Assembly (NCBI GenBank): GCA_012934845.2
Contig: WNNJ02000093.1
Coordinates: 1-64,000, forward strand
Origin: Pomphorhynchus laevis
Taxonomy: Eukaryota; Acanthocephala; Palaeacanthocephala; Echinorhynchida; Pomphorhynchidae
Length of the DNA: 64,000 nucleotides
Direction of reading: 5' to 3'
Shown: positions 9,770 through 20,310 of the stretch, one piece after another
How the letters are laid out: every line of letters starts with the position of its first letter
Numbering within the stretch: the stretch's first letter is position 1
The notes under the pieces: generated by a model
What the model was told of the DNA's origin: nothing
The model's database searches: none
The model's input: the letters and a program-made list of their open reading frames with translations, nothing else
Made by a program: the position numbers and the translations under genes

Positions 9770-9795
9770 ATCATGATGGTTTCAACCATCATGAT
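9770..9795. repeat. Perfect 12-bp-arm palindrome at an element junction
   Basis: ATCATGATGGTT at 9770-9781, a TC loop, and AACCATCATGAT at 9784-9795. It sits between the Penelope-like fragment and the inverted hammerhead unit. It resembles the two-base-loop palindrome at 56757-56780. Confidence 0.85.
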
Positions 9796-10109
9796 GTCTA
9801 TTACGCTGAAAATAATTCACTGCATTGTATTGACTTCGAAAGCGAAAGCTACGTAATGCAATTAGCACATAGTGAATTCTTTCTGCTTTAAACTATACAT
9901 AGTATGTTTTTCATGTATATTCACTGTATGTGCTGCAACTGATGAGGCTTCTCAAAGTCGAAACGGTATGCCGTCTTGCAGTGATGAAGCATGAAATTAT
10001 CTATATATAGAAAGAGGCAAATAGGTGTAACAGACAGTCATGTTTGAATCGCATTTTTAATTTATTTATTGATCTTCTAAAGATCCCAGGCGAGGGTACT
10101 TCCTTTCTT

Positions 10110-10112
<3 letters not shown>
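9796..10112 (+). repeat. Hammerhead repeat R1, single inverted unit
   Basis: Reverse-complement relative of the 9005-9502 repeat: the block starting GTCTATTACGCTGAAAAT through the hammerhead to CTTCCTTTCTTGTTTA covers almost one whole 350-bp unit. The hammerhead is on the plus strand at 9933-9981. It runs straight into the TA microsatellite. Confidence 0.8.
9933..9981 (+). ncRNA. Type-I hammerhead self-cleaving ribozyme
   Basis: Same architecture as the motif at 9226-9274: CTGCAA, CTGATGA, stem II GGCTT/AAGTC (one G-U pair), GAAA, CGG-TATG-CCG, the GTC triplet, and TTGCAG. The one change in stem II keeps pairing. Cleavage is expected after C at 9975. Confidence 0.92.

Positions 10113-10196
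<84 letters not shown>
10113..10196. repeat. (TA)n microsatellite
   Basis: About 41 uninterrupted TA dinucleotides. The open frame running through it is an artefact of the repeat. Confidence 0.95.
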
Positions 10197-10200
<4 letters not shown>

Positions 10201-10742
10201 GTTGTTACACCTGCCCTGGGACACTCACTGGTGTACTCATAAATATATCACTATGTTTTCCTCATGAAGAGGCATAAACACCAGGCAGCATTCTATATAT
10301 CCTCATCAGACAAAGAAATAGAACCGAATTATTCTTGCATTATTCAAAGTCGCTACGTATGCCCAGTCATCCTATGTGTGACGACAAACTTCACAACGGT
10401 ATACGCGTTTCGCTCTAACGGAGCTCATCAGTACCGTGACTTCTATAATCATCTATAGGCACCTTAACACACGCTTAAACAGTGTTTAAAGCTCGAAAAA
10501 CAGAACTACCCTTAATCTGAATCATCGGAGGGAATTTAGCATAAGCTCTGTGCATGGCAGTGACTATTACAGTTTAACCATGCATCAGGTACTAAATTCT
10601 TTTTAATAGAAATGCTGTTTAACAGGGACACTTAAAAGTGTGCAAATATATAAAATATAATGTGTTGTTACACCTGCCCTTGGACACTCACTGGTGTACT
10701 CATAAATATATCACTATGTTTTTCTCATTAAGAGGCATAAAT
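10197..10742 (-). repeat. Hammerhead repeat family R2, ~463-bp tandem unit (1.2 copies)
   Basis: GTTGTTACACCTGCCC at 10201 recurs at 10664, with about 80 bp of close identity beyond it, giving a period of 463 bp. The first unit contains a hammerhead on the minus strand (10396-10437). No coding capacity is visible. The sequence is unrelated to R1 outside the ribozyme. Confidence 0.7.
10396..10437 (-). ncRNA. Hammerhead ribozyme with minimal palindromic stem III
   Basis: Minus strand: stem I ACGGTA, core CTGATGA, stem II GCTC/GAGC with a CGTTA loop, GAAA, a four-base palindrome CGCG as stem III, then TA as the last bases of a GTA cleavage triplet, and TACCGT, which pairs exactly with ACGGTA. 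All core bases are present. Very short palindromic stem III is known from hammerheads of schistosomes and Penelope-like elements, where dimers are thought to be the active form. Confidence 0.75.
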
Positions 10743-10743
10743 A

Positions 10744-10850
10744 AGACTTTGAATAATGCAAGAATAATTCGGTTCTATTTCTTAGTCTGATGAGGATATA
10801 TAGAATGCTGCCTGGTGTTTATGCTAATTCATGAGGAAAACATAGTGATA
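10744..10850 (+). repeat. Inverted partial copy of R2
   Basis: About 107 bp reading as the reverse complement of 10245-10352 with few changes, including TCGGTTCTATTTCTT and GCTGCCTGGTGTTTATG. It holds a CTGATGA at about 10787, but no GAAA follows in register. A TATATTTA-rich stretch to 10885 follows. Confidence 0.75.
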
Positions 10851-11041
10851 TATATACATATATATTTATATATATTTATATATATTATCGTATGAGATCA
10901 TGAAGATCGATTGAAATCGGGTCTGGTGATCCTTTGATGGATTCTTATTTATGTAATGAATAGTTGCTAGGTCACACGAGGTGACTTTCGCATTGAAAAC
11001 CAGCTACAGAATCCTTCCTTCATGATATCCAATTCCATACA

Positions 11042-11129
11042 CCCTGACTACTAACGGCGCCATTGCCACAACCGTTTTCGTTTCGCCCGCTTTTTGCCAC
11101 ATGTTGGTAGCCCCGGGCTCGTCAGAAGG
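11042..11129 (-). ncRNA. Hammerhead-like core within the 443-bp unit (candidate)
   Basis: Minus strand: CTGACGA (fits CUGANGA) at 11119-11125, immediately followed by GCCCG. A 24-nt loop follows, then CGGGC directly abutting GAAA (11081-11084). Core and stem II are therefore in perfect register. CCTT before the core can pair with AGGG after a GTC triplet near 11045-11048 (one G-U pair). Stem III is poor: only C-G next to GAAA, then an internal loop, then AACGG/CCGTT. The neighbouring GTTGGTAG...CTACCAAC hairpin competes. Equivalent motifs occur in units 2 and 3 (unit 3 has small changes in the stem II loop). Confidence 0.35.
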
Positions 11130-11169
11130 CTGACTACCAACTCTTCGCCTTTTGAAATTTGACTTATCC

Positions 11170-11223
11170 GAAATTCGAACTGTCGCTCTCCGTACTTGGC
11201 TTGCGCTCTTGACTGCTAGGCTA
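11170..11223 (-). promoter_or_regulatory. tRNA-like RNA polymerase III A and B boxes
   Basis: Minus strand: TAGCCTAGCAG (11213-11223) resembles the A box, followed by AAGAGCGCAAGCC-type D/anticodon-arm sequence and GTTCGAATTTC (11170-11180) resembling the B box, with about 32 bp between them. Spacing and order fit a tRNA-derived SINE head. A full cloverleaf is not maintained, so this is not a tRNA gene. The same boxes recur 443 and 886 bp further along. Confidence 0.6.
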
Positions 11224-12391
11224 CGAATCCAGGATTACCAGATTTCACACAGTATATGAAACCTTCCATCATGATATCCAGAAACTGCATTGTCCGAGAT
11301 GCTTCTCTGGCATGCTTATTATAGATTTTATCGTATGAGATCATGAAGATCGATTGGAATCGGGACTGGTGATCCTTTGATGGATTCTTATTTATGTAAT
11401 GAATAGTTGCTAGGTCACACGAGGTGACTTTCGCATTGAAAACCAGCTACAGAATCCTTCCTTCATGATATCCAATTCCATACACCCTGACTACTAACGG
11501 CGCCATTGCCACAACCGTTTTCGTTTCGCCCGCTTTTTGCCACATGTTGGTAGCCCCGGGCTCGTCAGAAGGCTGACTACCAACTCTTCGCCTTTTGAAA
11601 TTTGACTTATCCGAGATTCGAGCTGTCGCTCTCCGTACTTGGCTTGCGCTCTTGACTGCTAGGCTACGAATCCAGGATTACCAGATTTCACACAGTATAT
11701 GAAACCTTCCATCATGATATCCAGAAACTGCATTGTCCGAGATGCTTCTCTGGCATGCTTATTATAGATTTTATCGTATGAGATCATGAAGATCGATTGA
11801 AATCGGGTCTGGTGATCCTTTGATGGATTCTTATTTATGTAATGAATAGTTGCTAGGTCACACGAGGTGACTTTCGCATTGAAAACCAGCTACAGAATCC
11901 TTCCTTCATGATATACAATTCCATACACCCTGACTACTAACGGCGCCATTGCCACAACCGTTTTCGTTTCGCCCGCTTTTTCGCCACATGTTGGTAGCCC
12001 AGGGCTCGTCAGAAGACTGACTACCAACTCTTTGCCTTTTGAAATTTGTCTTATCCAAGATTTGAGATGTCGCTCTCCGTACTTGGCTTGCGCTCTTGAC
12101 CGCTAGGCTACGAATCCAGGATTACCAGATTTCACACAGTATATGAAACCTTCCATCATGATATCCAGAAACTGCATTGTCCGAGATGCTTCTCTGGCAT
12201 GCTTATTATAGATTTTATCGTATGAGATCATGAAGATCGATTGGAATCGGGACTGGTGATCCTTTGATGGATTCTTATTTATGTAACGAATAGTTGCTAG
12301 GTCACACGAGGTGACTTTCGCATTGAAAACCAGCTACAGAATCCTTCCTTCATGATATCCAATTCCATACACCCTGACTACTAACAACGCC

Positions 12392-14651
12392 ATTGCCGTT
12401 AGTAGCCATTACAGTGATTTTGTTAAACAGAAATTACTGTACAATTCAATATGTATGTATATTCTTCAAATTAGATAAAAGAATAATACATTTTAAATTA
12501 TTAGTGTTTATGCTAAAAATTTATATTTTTATGATGTTAAAATATTTAGATAATAATTGTTTTGGACACACCCCCGTACGCTAAACAATCACTAATTTTT
12601 TATGTTTAGAAAGTTCTATTATATTCACTTTGATACACAATCTTTGATAGTTATTTCTGTTAATGCTCTTTATATGTAAGTTTAGCATTTTGGTGTCTAA
12701 ATTATTTTGATAATATTTTAATTACAATTTCCTGCATATTGTTCTTTCAGAGTTATTGTCACATTTTTAACCTATGTGAACAGGTTTTCTTCGTTGTACT
12801 ATTAATGTAATCAAAATTCAATAGCAATTAAATTGATGAAATTTGGAATTATTTTTAACGTTCATTTATGTTTGTATATAATTTATTGATGCTATTAAAG
12901 CATTTTGTATATAAAATAATAATCTCAAAAATATTGATTTTCCTTTACTGTATAACATTTTTTGATATCAGAATTAAAAATATTGTTCGTTAGTAAACTT
13001 TTAATAATTCAAGTGCCTAAATGCATAATACAACATTATAGAACTTTTTATCACACTAAGTAGAACTTACTTAGAGTATAACTTCTACACTATGTAGTAA
13101 GTATAACTTATATCAAAAGATATAGTTAGAAATCTTTTAAGAGGGTAAAATATTTAAATATTCTAAACGAAATCTATAATGTACTAAAGAGCTTTGTAAT
13201 ACAAAACTATTTAATTAGTTAACTTTTATTTCTCAAGTATTAAAATATTTTTTTTAATATCTTCATAAATCATTTCGTGAATGAATCATTTCATAAAAAT
13301 GTCGTTAATGATTCACAATTAAATCTGTAACACAAATTTTCAAGGCGAATAAGAATGAATATACAAAAAATAGTAAAATATGAAATAGAATGAAGATACA
13401 AAATCTGTGACAATTATATAATTATATAATAATTATATTTCTAAAATATACTTTTTTGTTTACGAATTTAAAACTTGCATCCAAAGCGAAAGTATGCATG
13501 CGACTGATTATTATTAATATTTTTGTTGCAAATATTAGAATATTAAAGCTCTTCGAAGGTCAATATTTATATCAAACATACTGAATTCTTGTCAACTTAA
13601 CTTATAAGTATGTAAACTTCTTTGTACTAGTTTCTCAATGAAAGAAAGTTTACTAGTTTCCTATTAGTTTTAAATGATTTATTCAATTTATTATTTTTGA
13701 AAGTTTGGCAATTTATTAGTGATTCTGCAAGAATTCTACATTGCTTAATAAAACGATGATGAAATTATAAAAGATTATAAATTAAAGATTTTATTAATAT
13801 ATAATTGGTTGGAGAATTTTGAATTCCTTTCTATATAGTTCTCGATAATATACTCTTGGTTGTATTGCTATAAGGGTTGTAATGGTTGATAAAACAATCT
13901 GCTGCTACAATTTTGTGTTAAGTGTGTTATACTGAAAACGTCAAAATAATTAGATAATAATTGTTTACGACGCATCACCTACGTTTTTACATTGATTTAA
14001 TTATTTAATGTTTAGACAGTTCTACGATGCATACTTTAGTGCTCAGACTTCTGTAGTTTTTTCTGGTAATGCTCGTCAAATGTAAGTAGAAAGGAAGTTT
14101 AAATTAAATTTTTTGTCAGACCTTTTTCCATGTTTTTATACAATTGTTTTAATCATATTTCCTGCTCAGCGTTCTTCTGGAATTATTGTAAATTTTCAAA
14201 TTTTTAATGATTTCGAACATTTACTCAAAGTCATGCTTATGAATTTTACCCTAATTTAGTATCAATTAATTAGTTTTGATTGTGCAATGTGTTGAACGTT
14301 TTTTCTGTTTGTATATCATTGATGCAATTAAAGCATTTTGTATATAAGTTTATAATCTCAAAAATATTGATATTTTTAGAGGTAATTTTTTAATATAAAT
14401 TTTTGAGATATTTTTAATAATTTTAAAATATTGTTTATTAGTCCCACCATCGGCTGGAACTTTCTATTGAGGTTATATATATGCTGTTTTATATTAGCAA
14501 AATTCGAAAACACTGGCCAAAACATATTTTTATTTTATTTTAAACGTTCTGTCATTTAATGTTAACTTTTATTTTATCAATATATAAGTAGCACAATACA
14601 ATATTCTACAACTTGTTCGTAGTACATATACACATATACTATTTGGTAAAC
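12392..14651. repeat. AT-rich region with a diverged ~460-bp direct duplication
   Basis: A segment at about 12530-12990 (TTAGATAATAATTGTTT ... TTAAAGCATTTTGTATATAA ... ATCTCAAAAATATTGAT) has a diverged direct counterpart at about 13937-14393 with the same order of landmarks. No coding frame is conserved between them. They may be two copies of a non-coding repeat or a 3' UTR. The rest of the region is AT-rich with nothing recognised. Confidence 0.55.
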
Positions 14652-14789
14652 ATGGAAGAATCAACACTATACAAGTTTAGTATTTTTTCGTCAATGTGCC
14701 TTGGAGTTCAGGCATTAATTGCGCAGTCCAATAAAGTTCCTGTCCTTTTCTGCGATGCAAATCGGTTAGTTAAAAAAAGATTTATTTAA
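14652..14789 (+). CDS. Short ORF cut by a LINE insertion, unrecognised
   Basis: A 45-codon frame from the ATG at 14652 with non-low-complexity protein composition (for example CLGVQALIAQSN and VPVLFCDANRL). The last residues come from the A-tail and 3' end of LINE A at 14776, so the real reading frame is truncated. It could be a coding exon or an old element's ORF that served as the LINE target. I do not recognise the protein. Confidence 0.25.
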   Translation: MEESTLYKFSIFSSMCLGVQALIAQSNKVPVLFCDANRLVKKRFI

Positions 14790-14844
14790 CGTGGTAAATG
14801 CGTGAGCGCCCGCTTACGTGACCGCAACAAAACATAAATGTAAA

Positions 14845-16660
14845 TCATGTGTCGAGAAGGTGTGAACGGGGGAAGTGTTTGAATGTGATAAAAGAGGGAG
14901 TGCGGCAGACGTCGAGAAGGAGTTGATTCCTGGCGAGTGAGGCGGCGACGAGGAAGGATCGGATACCATAATTGTTAAAGTAATTAGGAACAAGAAGTAA
15001 GATGATATGACGGGAACGCAGTAATAGAGAGGTGGGGCGAGTGTTGTCTAAGAAAGGAAGGTTGATGAACGATAGGGAGCCGACAGCGATTAGACGAGAA
15101 GTTACGAGAAGAATGCGAAGTTTGATGCGGATGTGGATGGTGGGCCAGGAGAGTTGGACAAGAATTTTGGATTTTAGGTTGAAGCGACGGAGACGAAAGA
15201 GCACTCGAACGGAAGAGTTGATTATTCGTTGTAGGGGTAGGATGATGGATTTTGGAGAATTGGCGAAAAGGCTAAAGCAGTAATCGATTTTAGGGAAAAG
15301 AAACGATGAAAGAAGAAACATACAATAACGGAAGTCGAAAATGGACGGATACAGCGGATGTCGCGGAGAATTAAGTTAGACGAGCGGACCTTGTCAGGGA
15401 CAAAGGGTTTAAGGGAAAGGTTATCATCAAAATGGAAGCCTAAGAAAGTGAGATTGTGTACTATGGGGATGATCTATGAGGCAAAAGATACAGTGGGATG
15501 AGATATGTTTGGTTTACGGGGGAGGATCCACATTATTTTAGACTTGTCGGGGTTTAGAACGAGATGGAGATTGGACAGACGTTCGTAAATAGAAAGACAG
15601 TTGGAGGCAGAAATGCCAATATCGTGTATGCGATGTGCGGGTGCATGAGCATAGATGAGGATGTCATCGGCGTATTGCATGACGTTAAAGGAGAAAGGTT
15701 TGATAAACGGAGAGAGATTGCCAAGCAGAAGAGAGAAAAGCAGGGGACCGAGGACTGAATTTTGTGGGACCCATAAAAAATATGGATGGGAGGGGAGGAT
15801 GATGAATTAGAACAGACGCGAAGAAAACCGTCGGATAGATATGAGGTAAACCCTGCTACGGCAGAAGAAGAAAAGCCGTAATCATAACGAAGGCGAGAAA
15901 GGAAGACGGAGTAAACGACAATGTCAAAGGCGGGGGAGATGTCGAGAGAGATGGGAACACTATATGGAGCCTTGTCTCAAGAAATGAGTAAGTCGTTGTA
16001 AACTTTCACGCATGCAATTTCTGTGGAGTGATTAGAGCGGAAAGCTTGTTTGGCAAAGACATGAGGACAGATGAGAGTTCGGTAGGTGAGACAGGAGAAG
16101 ATTAAAGAGTTCCAGGAGGATGAGGCTATGCGGCGAAGAGTGGGATAGGATGAAGACCAGGGTGTGAGAGAGCAACGTGGATACTTTGGTCTGGAGAAAT
16201 GACGAATAATAATGGGGATTGATGTTGCATGGCGAAGAGGAGCTAACAAGGATTGAGTTAAAAGTATGCCATATAGTCTTAGAGTTGAATGAAGTGATGA
16301 TTTTATACTGCCAGAAAGAGTTGGATTTGGTACGTAGTAGGTTGAGATGAGACCGGCGATGAGCAAGATATGTATCACGGAAAGACCTAGCGATCGAGCG
16401 GAAATCACGTCTGAGAGCGGTGATATACTCGAAAAGCATGACGGAGTCGACGCTTTGAGAGAAGGCATTGGATGTCAAACCATGGGGCACGGTGCAAGCG
16501 GCGGTGAGGGTGAGGCTTGAAGGGCAAGAGATGATCGAGAATGGATGTAAAGTTTGAGCCGAAAAGAAAGGCGAGATCGTGAGAAGATGAATATGTTTTT
16601 GTGGGATTGCATATAGACGATTTGAGTAAGGCAGAGCGGAGAAGGGAGAGGCCAAGATTT
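14845..16660 (-). pseudogene. LINE A reverse transcriptase, copy 1
   Basis: Minus-strand frames 16032-16660, 15474-15680 and 14845-15321 together read the L2-type RT. They show linker LLRTKSNSFW, then (after the deletion near 16048) FRSNHSTEIACVKVYNDLL, motif C in MQYADDILIYAH, NLHLVLNPDKSKIMW, and a C-terminus ending RSHLLDT. The palm aspartates of motif C remain. Motif A is present only in degraded form near 15900, where copy 4 has LSSAIDIVDHS. Several frameshifts and the internal deletion make this copy non-functional. The 3' part matches copies 2-5 closely. Confidence 0.75.
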
Positions 16661-16662
16661 CT

Positions 16663-17650
16663 CTAAGGGCAACGTAGGATTGTAGGTGTGTGAGGAAGGG
16701 TGTGGTTGTAAGCGAAATCAAGGGTGACGAGAAAGTGATCGGATAGACCAGGATCGAAAATGAACAGTGAGGTGTAGGCAGCAAAATGATCGGGGACAGC
16801 GATGATGTCGAGTGCCCCACCAATGATATGTGTGGGGGCAGTGGAGATGAGTTTGTAGTTATAGTTGGATAGAATGTTGATGAACTGGATTGACTCGGTG
16901 GAAGAGGGGCGGTCGAGGCGGATGTTGAAGTCGCCAAGAACGATTGAAGGGATTGAGGACAAAGAACAGTGGGACAGAAGGTCAGCGAGTTCGGTAAAAA
17001 AATAAGGATGTAGGAGCTGATGAACCAGGACGGTATACAATGGCGAGATCTAGAGTGATCAGGTTAGAAGAACGACAAGTGAGCAGTTCGACAGAGCAAG
17101 GACTGAAAGGGGAAGTGATTTTGCGAAGAGACGCGGGGTGACGGGCGAATGCGACAATGCCGCCATGATTAGAGAATTTAGAAGGGGATTTGCTAAGGGG
17201 GCGAGCGAATTCGACTAGTGAGCAACCGGCAAAGAGCAGACGGTAAATGGAAAGGTCGTCATTATCGGAGTGCCAGGATTCGGTGAGGCAGAAGAGATCG
17301 ATGGATCGCTTAATGAATAAGTTGAGGATGAGATCGGATTTATTGAGAATAGATCTAGTGTTGAGGGGGTCGAGGCGGAAACCGTGTGTAGTGGTGGTAG
17401 GGGCTAGTGGAGAAGACATAGGGGAGATGGACCGCCATCGAATTTTTGTGCGGGTGAGGACAACTTGAAAATTTCCGTCGATGTTTCGGATGGAGAGAGA
17501 TGTTTCGCCGTTTTCCTCGCGACGGCGTTTTTCGATGCGGACAGATGAGAGTTGAGCGATTTTGGAAAGGGTGCGATCGGGGAAAATGCGAGTGGCTGAA
17601 GAGGACATGAGTTTGAATCGTTGGAGAGTACAGAAGACGCGTGAGAGCAA
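16663..17650 (-). pseudogene. LINE A endonuclease (AP-endonuclease-like), copy 1
   Basis: Two minus-strand frames, 16982-17650 and 16663-17040, carry the expected metal-dependent endonuclease/phosphatase motifs in order: LNTRSILNKSD, LTESWHSDND, IVYRPG, VLGDFNIRL and LSDHFLVTLDF. This enzyme nicks target DNA for target-primed reverse transcription. A frameshift near 17000 separates YRPG from the GDFN block. The fold seems complete apart from that. Confidence 0.75.
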
Positions 17651-17699
17651 TGCTTAAAAACAACTTTTAGGAGAGGGGGCTGGGAAGGATAAGATTGAA

Positions 17700-18422
17700 A
17701 ATATTTATTTAGGGAGATGAATGCGACAGGACAGATGTTGTTGAAAAAGGATGGGTTATCCGCAGGAACAAGAGACGAGAGGATGGATCTGAATGCGGAA
17801 ACATCATGGTCGAGACGTGCTTGTGGAGATAAAGAGGTGGAATGAGTGATACTAGTGACGATGACTCAACGATCGCGAGAAGGAAAGCGTTACCGTAAAG
17901 GACGAGTAACGTGAGTTGGTGAGATCACGATAGGAGAGCTGGGAGTTGAGGATATCAATGGAGTAGGTTTGACAGCTGAAGACAAAGAGGATTTGGATAT
18001 TAGAGAGGGTGGTGATCGATGTGAGGAAAGGTTATAAGTGGAAGGATTGTAAAGGTTGGTGGAGGTGATTTTGATTGAGGGATGTAGGTTATTGAGAAAC
18101 GAGACAGAAGTGAAGATACGAGGGTGTCGGGAAGTGAAGACATGGGATTATAAGTGCATGTAATGACAGGATCAGTGGATTGATAAAGGATATCAGAAAC
18201 GACTGGGGTGGTTTTAGTGGACACGTTGGAGGTTTATATGTTCTTATGGGAGAGGTCGCGTATGAGTTTGTTGGCACAAAAGCCGTATATGAAGTCTTCT
18301 TTAGACTTACTGCTGTCATATGCGATTGTAGTCCAGACGCTACAGTCGTGTGTCGAGCATTGTACTTGTAGTTGAGCACAGTTGGTGTCGGTCGTAGCTG
18401 TCTTCTTACGTCCTCCCATCAA
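17700..18422 (-). pseudogene. LINE A ORF1 with Cys-rich head
   Basis: The minus-strand frame from 18422 starts MMGGRKKTATT and then has QVQCSTHDCSVWTTI and FIYGFCANKL. The pattern C-x4-C-x2-W ... C is the PHD-like head also found in the ORF1 of LINE C at 41.9 kb (QVQCDSDDCRRWSTI ... CGFC), though one Cys appears replaced by Tyr here. The remainder is Pro/Ser/Thr-rich in shifted frames. Assignment to the same element as the endonuclease rests on order and distance only. Confidence 0.5.
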
Positions 18423-18454
18423 CGTCCTTGTGCGTTAAAACTGTTAAATTTGAT

Positions 18455-18689
18455 GGATTGATCTGGAACTGGATTGATCTGGAACTGGATTGATCTGGAA
18501 CTGGATTGATCTGGAACTGGATTGATCTGGAACTGGATTGATCTGGAACTGGATTGATCTGGAACTGGATTGATCTGGAACTGGATTGATCTGGAACTGG
18601 ATTGATCTGGAACTGGATTGATCTGGAACTGGATTGATCTAGAACTGGATTGATCTGGAACTGGATTGATCTGGAACTGGATTGATCTG
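18455..18689. repeat. 16-bp satellite, about 15 units
   Basis: Tandem GGATTGATCTGGAACT with almost no variation (one C-to-A change near 18640). Two more partial units stand alone at 18725-18750 between copies of a TATGTTTATTAGTTATCAAACTT segment. The 92-residue open frame through it is a repeat artefact. Confidence 0.95.
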
Positions 18690-19009
18690 AAATGCATGTT
18701 TATTAGTTATCAAACTTTTTTTAAGGATTGATCTGGAACTGGATTGATTGTATGTTTATTAGTTATCAAACTTGTTTTAAGACTAAATATTGCTCATTAG
18801 TAAATTGTCTTGCTGACGTGAGTATTCTTGATTTGTAGATAAGCTATGCTGGTATGACCAGATCGCTTCAGCATAAATGGATTCACTAGCAACGAACAAC
18901 AAAATGTTCAATTGGTAGTTTCGATGATATCCATGACACCATTCAGAAGAGTTTTGAGAAGCTTTTTAATTTGAAATAGACTGACGACGATTATTTTTGA
19001 CCATTATTT

Positions 19010-20000
19010 TCCCTTCCGTTAAGACTAGGTGGTCTAGGTATTGCTGACCCACGTTTTACTGCGATAGAAGTGTATATAAACTCAACAGATATATGCCTTC
19101 CATATTTAAATGGCTTATACGGCGTGGACTTGAGGACTGATCAGGCCAAACGCATTGCCCTTATGGGCACTTCAAAGATTGATCTTCAAAAATCATTGGT
19201 TAGAGATAAAGTAGGTAATGTTGGTGACAATATGTTACGTATTATGGAACATCTACAAGTCAAAAGTGCCTCGTCATGGCTCTCCACATATCCTACGAGT
19301 TATCGTTGGACTCGAATTTGCAATGTAGAATTTCGTGACGCACTTGCAGCTCAATATCATAGACTATCACTAGACGTGCCATCTCATTGCCCTTGCGGTG
19401 AACATAATTATCTGACACACTCACTTACCTGTTCCATCGGAGGTCATCCATTGATAAGACATGATTCGATTCGTGATATCATTTCCAAAACCTTGACATA
19501 AATATGTGATAATGTGCAAAAAGAGCTAACATTACCGTCAGTAAATTTCAGTATTCATTTTGAGCGCATATATACATCTCGCGCTTATGATGCACGTTTG
19601 GATATCGCCTGCTGTGGTTTTTATGGCAGTCGTTCGGAGTGAACTTTATTTGATACTTATGTTTTTAACGTTTTCGCTCCGTCCAACCTTTCGAAATCAG
19701 CTGAGGCTGTTTTACATACCAGTAAACACGTAAATTCGTTAAGTATCAAGTGAGAGTAACTGCAATAGAGAGGGCGAATTTCGCACCTATCGTGTTATCT
19801 TGTTTCGGTGGGGCAGTTAAATCATTTGCAATATTAATTTAGAGAATTGCACAGAAAATGGCAATAGAAAACAATCATTCCTACTCAGAAGAATTGACAA
19901 AAGTACGGTCAAAGATTGAAATTCAGTTGGTTAGTTCAATTTTGATGTGTATTCGCGGTCCTCGTTCTGCTCGACATCGACCTGGAAACTCAACGAACTA
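19010..20000 (+). pseudogene. LINE D C-terminal fragment
   Basis: In-frame from about 19016 reads LPLRLGGLGIADPRF, then SSWLSTYPTSYRWTR, the zinc motif CPCGEHNYLTHSLTCSIGG, LIRHDSIRDII, and (after stops near 19500 and 19640) a degraded block with ARLDIACCGFYG and FDTYVFNVFAPSN. This matches the C-terminal half of the family D elements at 29-38 and 42-45 kb. The reverse transcriptase core is absent. The element is old, with several stops. Confidence 0.75.
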
Positions 20001-20310
20001 AAATTTATAGTATAACGATATTTGTTTCATGTGTTTCTGATTTTATTTAAAAAAAAAGAATTTTATTTAAAAAAATAAATTATAGAAATGTTGAGATTTA
20101 TAAAGACCACTTTGCCTTACAGCTTGGATCAAACAAACAAGGACAAACAGATTTGCAAATAAATTGGAAGAATTGAATAGAAAATGCTGCAATAAACATT
20201 AAAAATAGTTGAGTGTTGAATATCAAATCACCATAATCAAATTTAGGTTATGGACATGCTAATTATAATAATAATTAAATAACAAAAAAATTTAAGAGCT
20301 TAAATACACA
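20001..20310. other. AT-rich spacer
   Basis: Untranslated tail of the LINE D fragment and AT-rich sequence. Nothing recognised. Confidence 0.4.

Larger units (their letters stand above)
10886..12391 (-). repeat. 443-bp head-to-tail array, SINE-like (3.4 units)
   Basis: CGTATGAGATCATGAAG occurs at 10889, 11332, 11775 and 12219, giving periods of 443, 443 and 444 bp. Units are nearly identical and the fourth breaks off near 12391. Read on the minus strand, each of the three full units has tRNA-like A and B boxes followed about 40 bp later by a hammerhead-like core, so the unit resembles a tRNA-derived SINE that now stands in tandem. Tandem SINE-like repeats with a pol III promoter and a hammerhead are known from schistosomes (the Sm-alpha family). 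The sequence here is not obviously that family. Confidence 0.75.
14776..18425 (-). mobile_element. LINE family A (L2-like), copy 1
   Basis: Non-LTR element lying on the minus strand. Its 3' end (an A run followed by the family signature AACGTGG-AAATGCGTG on the plus strand) is shared with copies at 46.9, 51.2, 55.3 and 63.8 kb. Coding order on the minus strand is ORF1 (about 18422-17700), endonuclease (17650-16663) and RT (16660-14845). About 300 bp of the RT fingers region are missing at about 16048 compared with the 51.2-kb copy. All ORFs carry frameshifts. The 5' end abuts the 16-bp satellite. Confidence 0.8.

Noticed and set aside
10044-10277. 77-residue ORF with alternating Tyr/Ile
   Set aside because: It is a translation of the (TA)n microsatellite.
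11170-11240. Functional tRNA gene
   Set aside because: A and B boxes are present, but the acceptor and anticodon arms do not fold properly and the unit is a tandem repeat.
15032-15283. Arg-rich plus-strand ORFs (also at 51437-51679 and 55575-55826)
   Set aside because: They are antisense shadows of the LINE A RT, and recur only because the LINE copies do.
18419-18697. 92-residue ORF of repeating residues
   Set aside because: It is only a frame through the 16-bp satellite.
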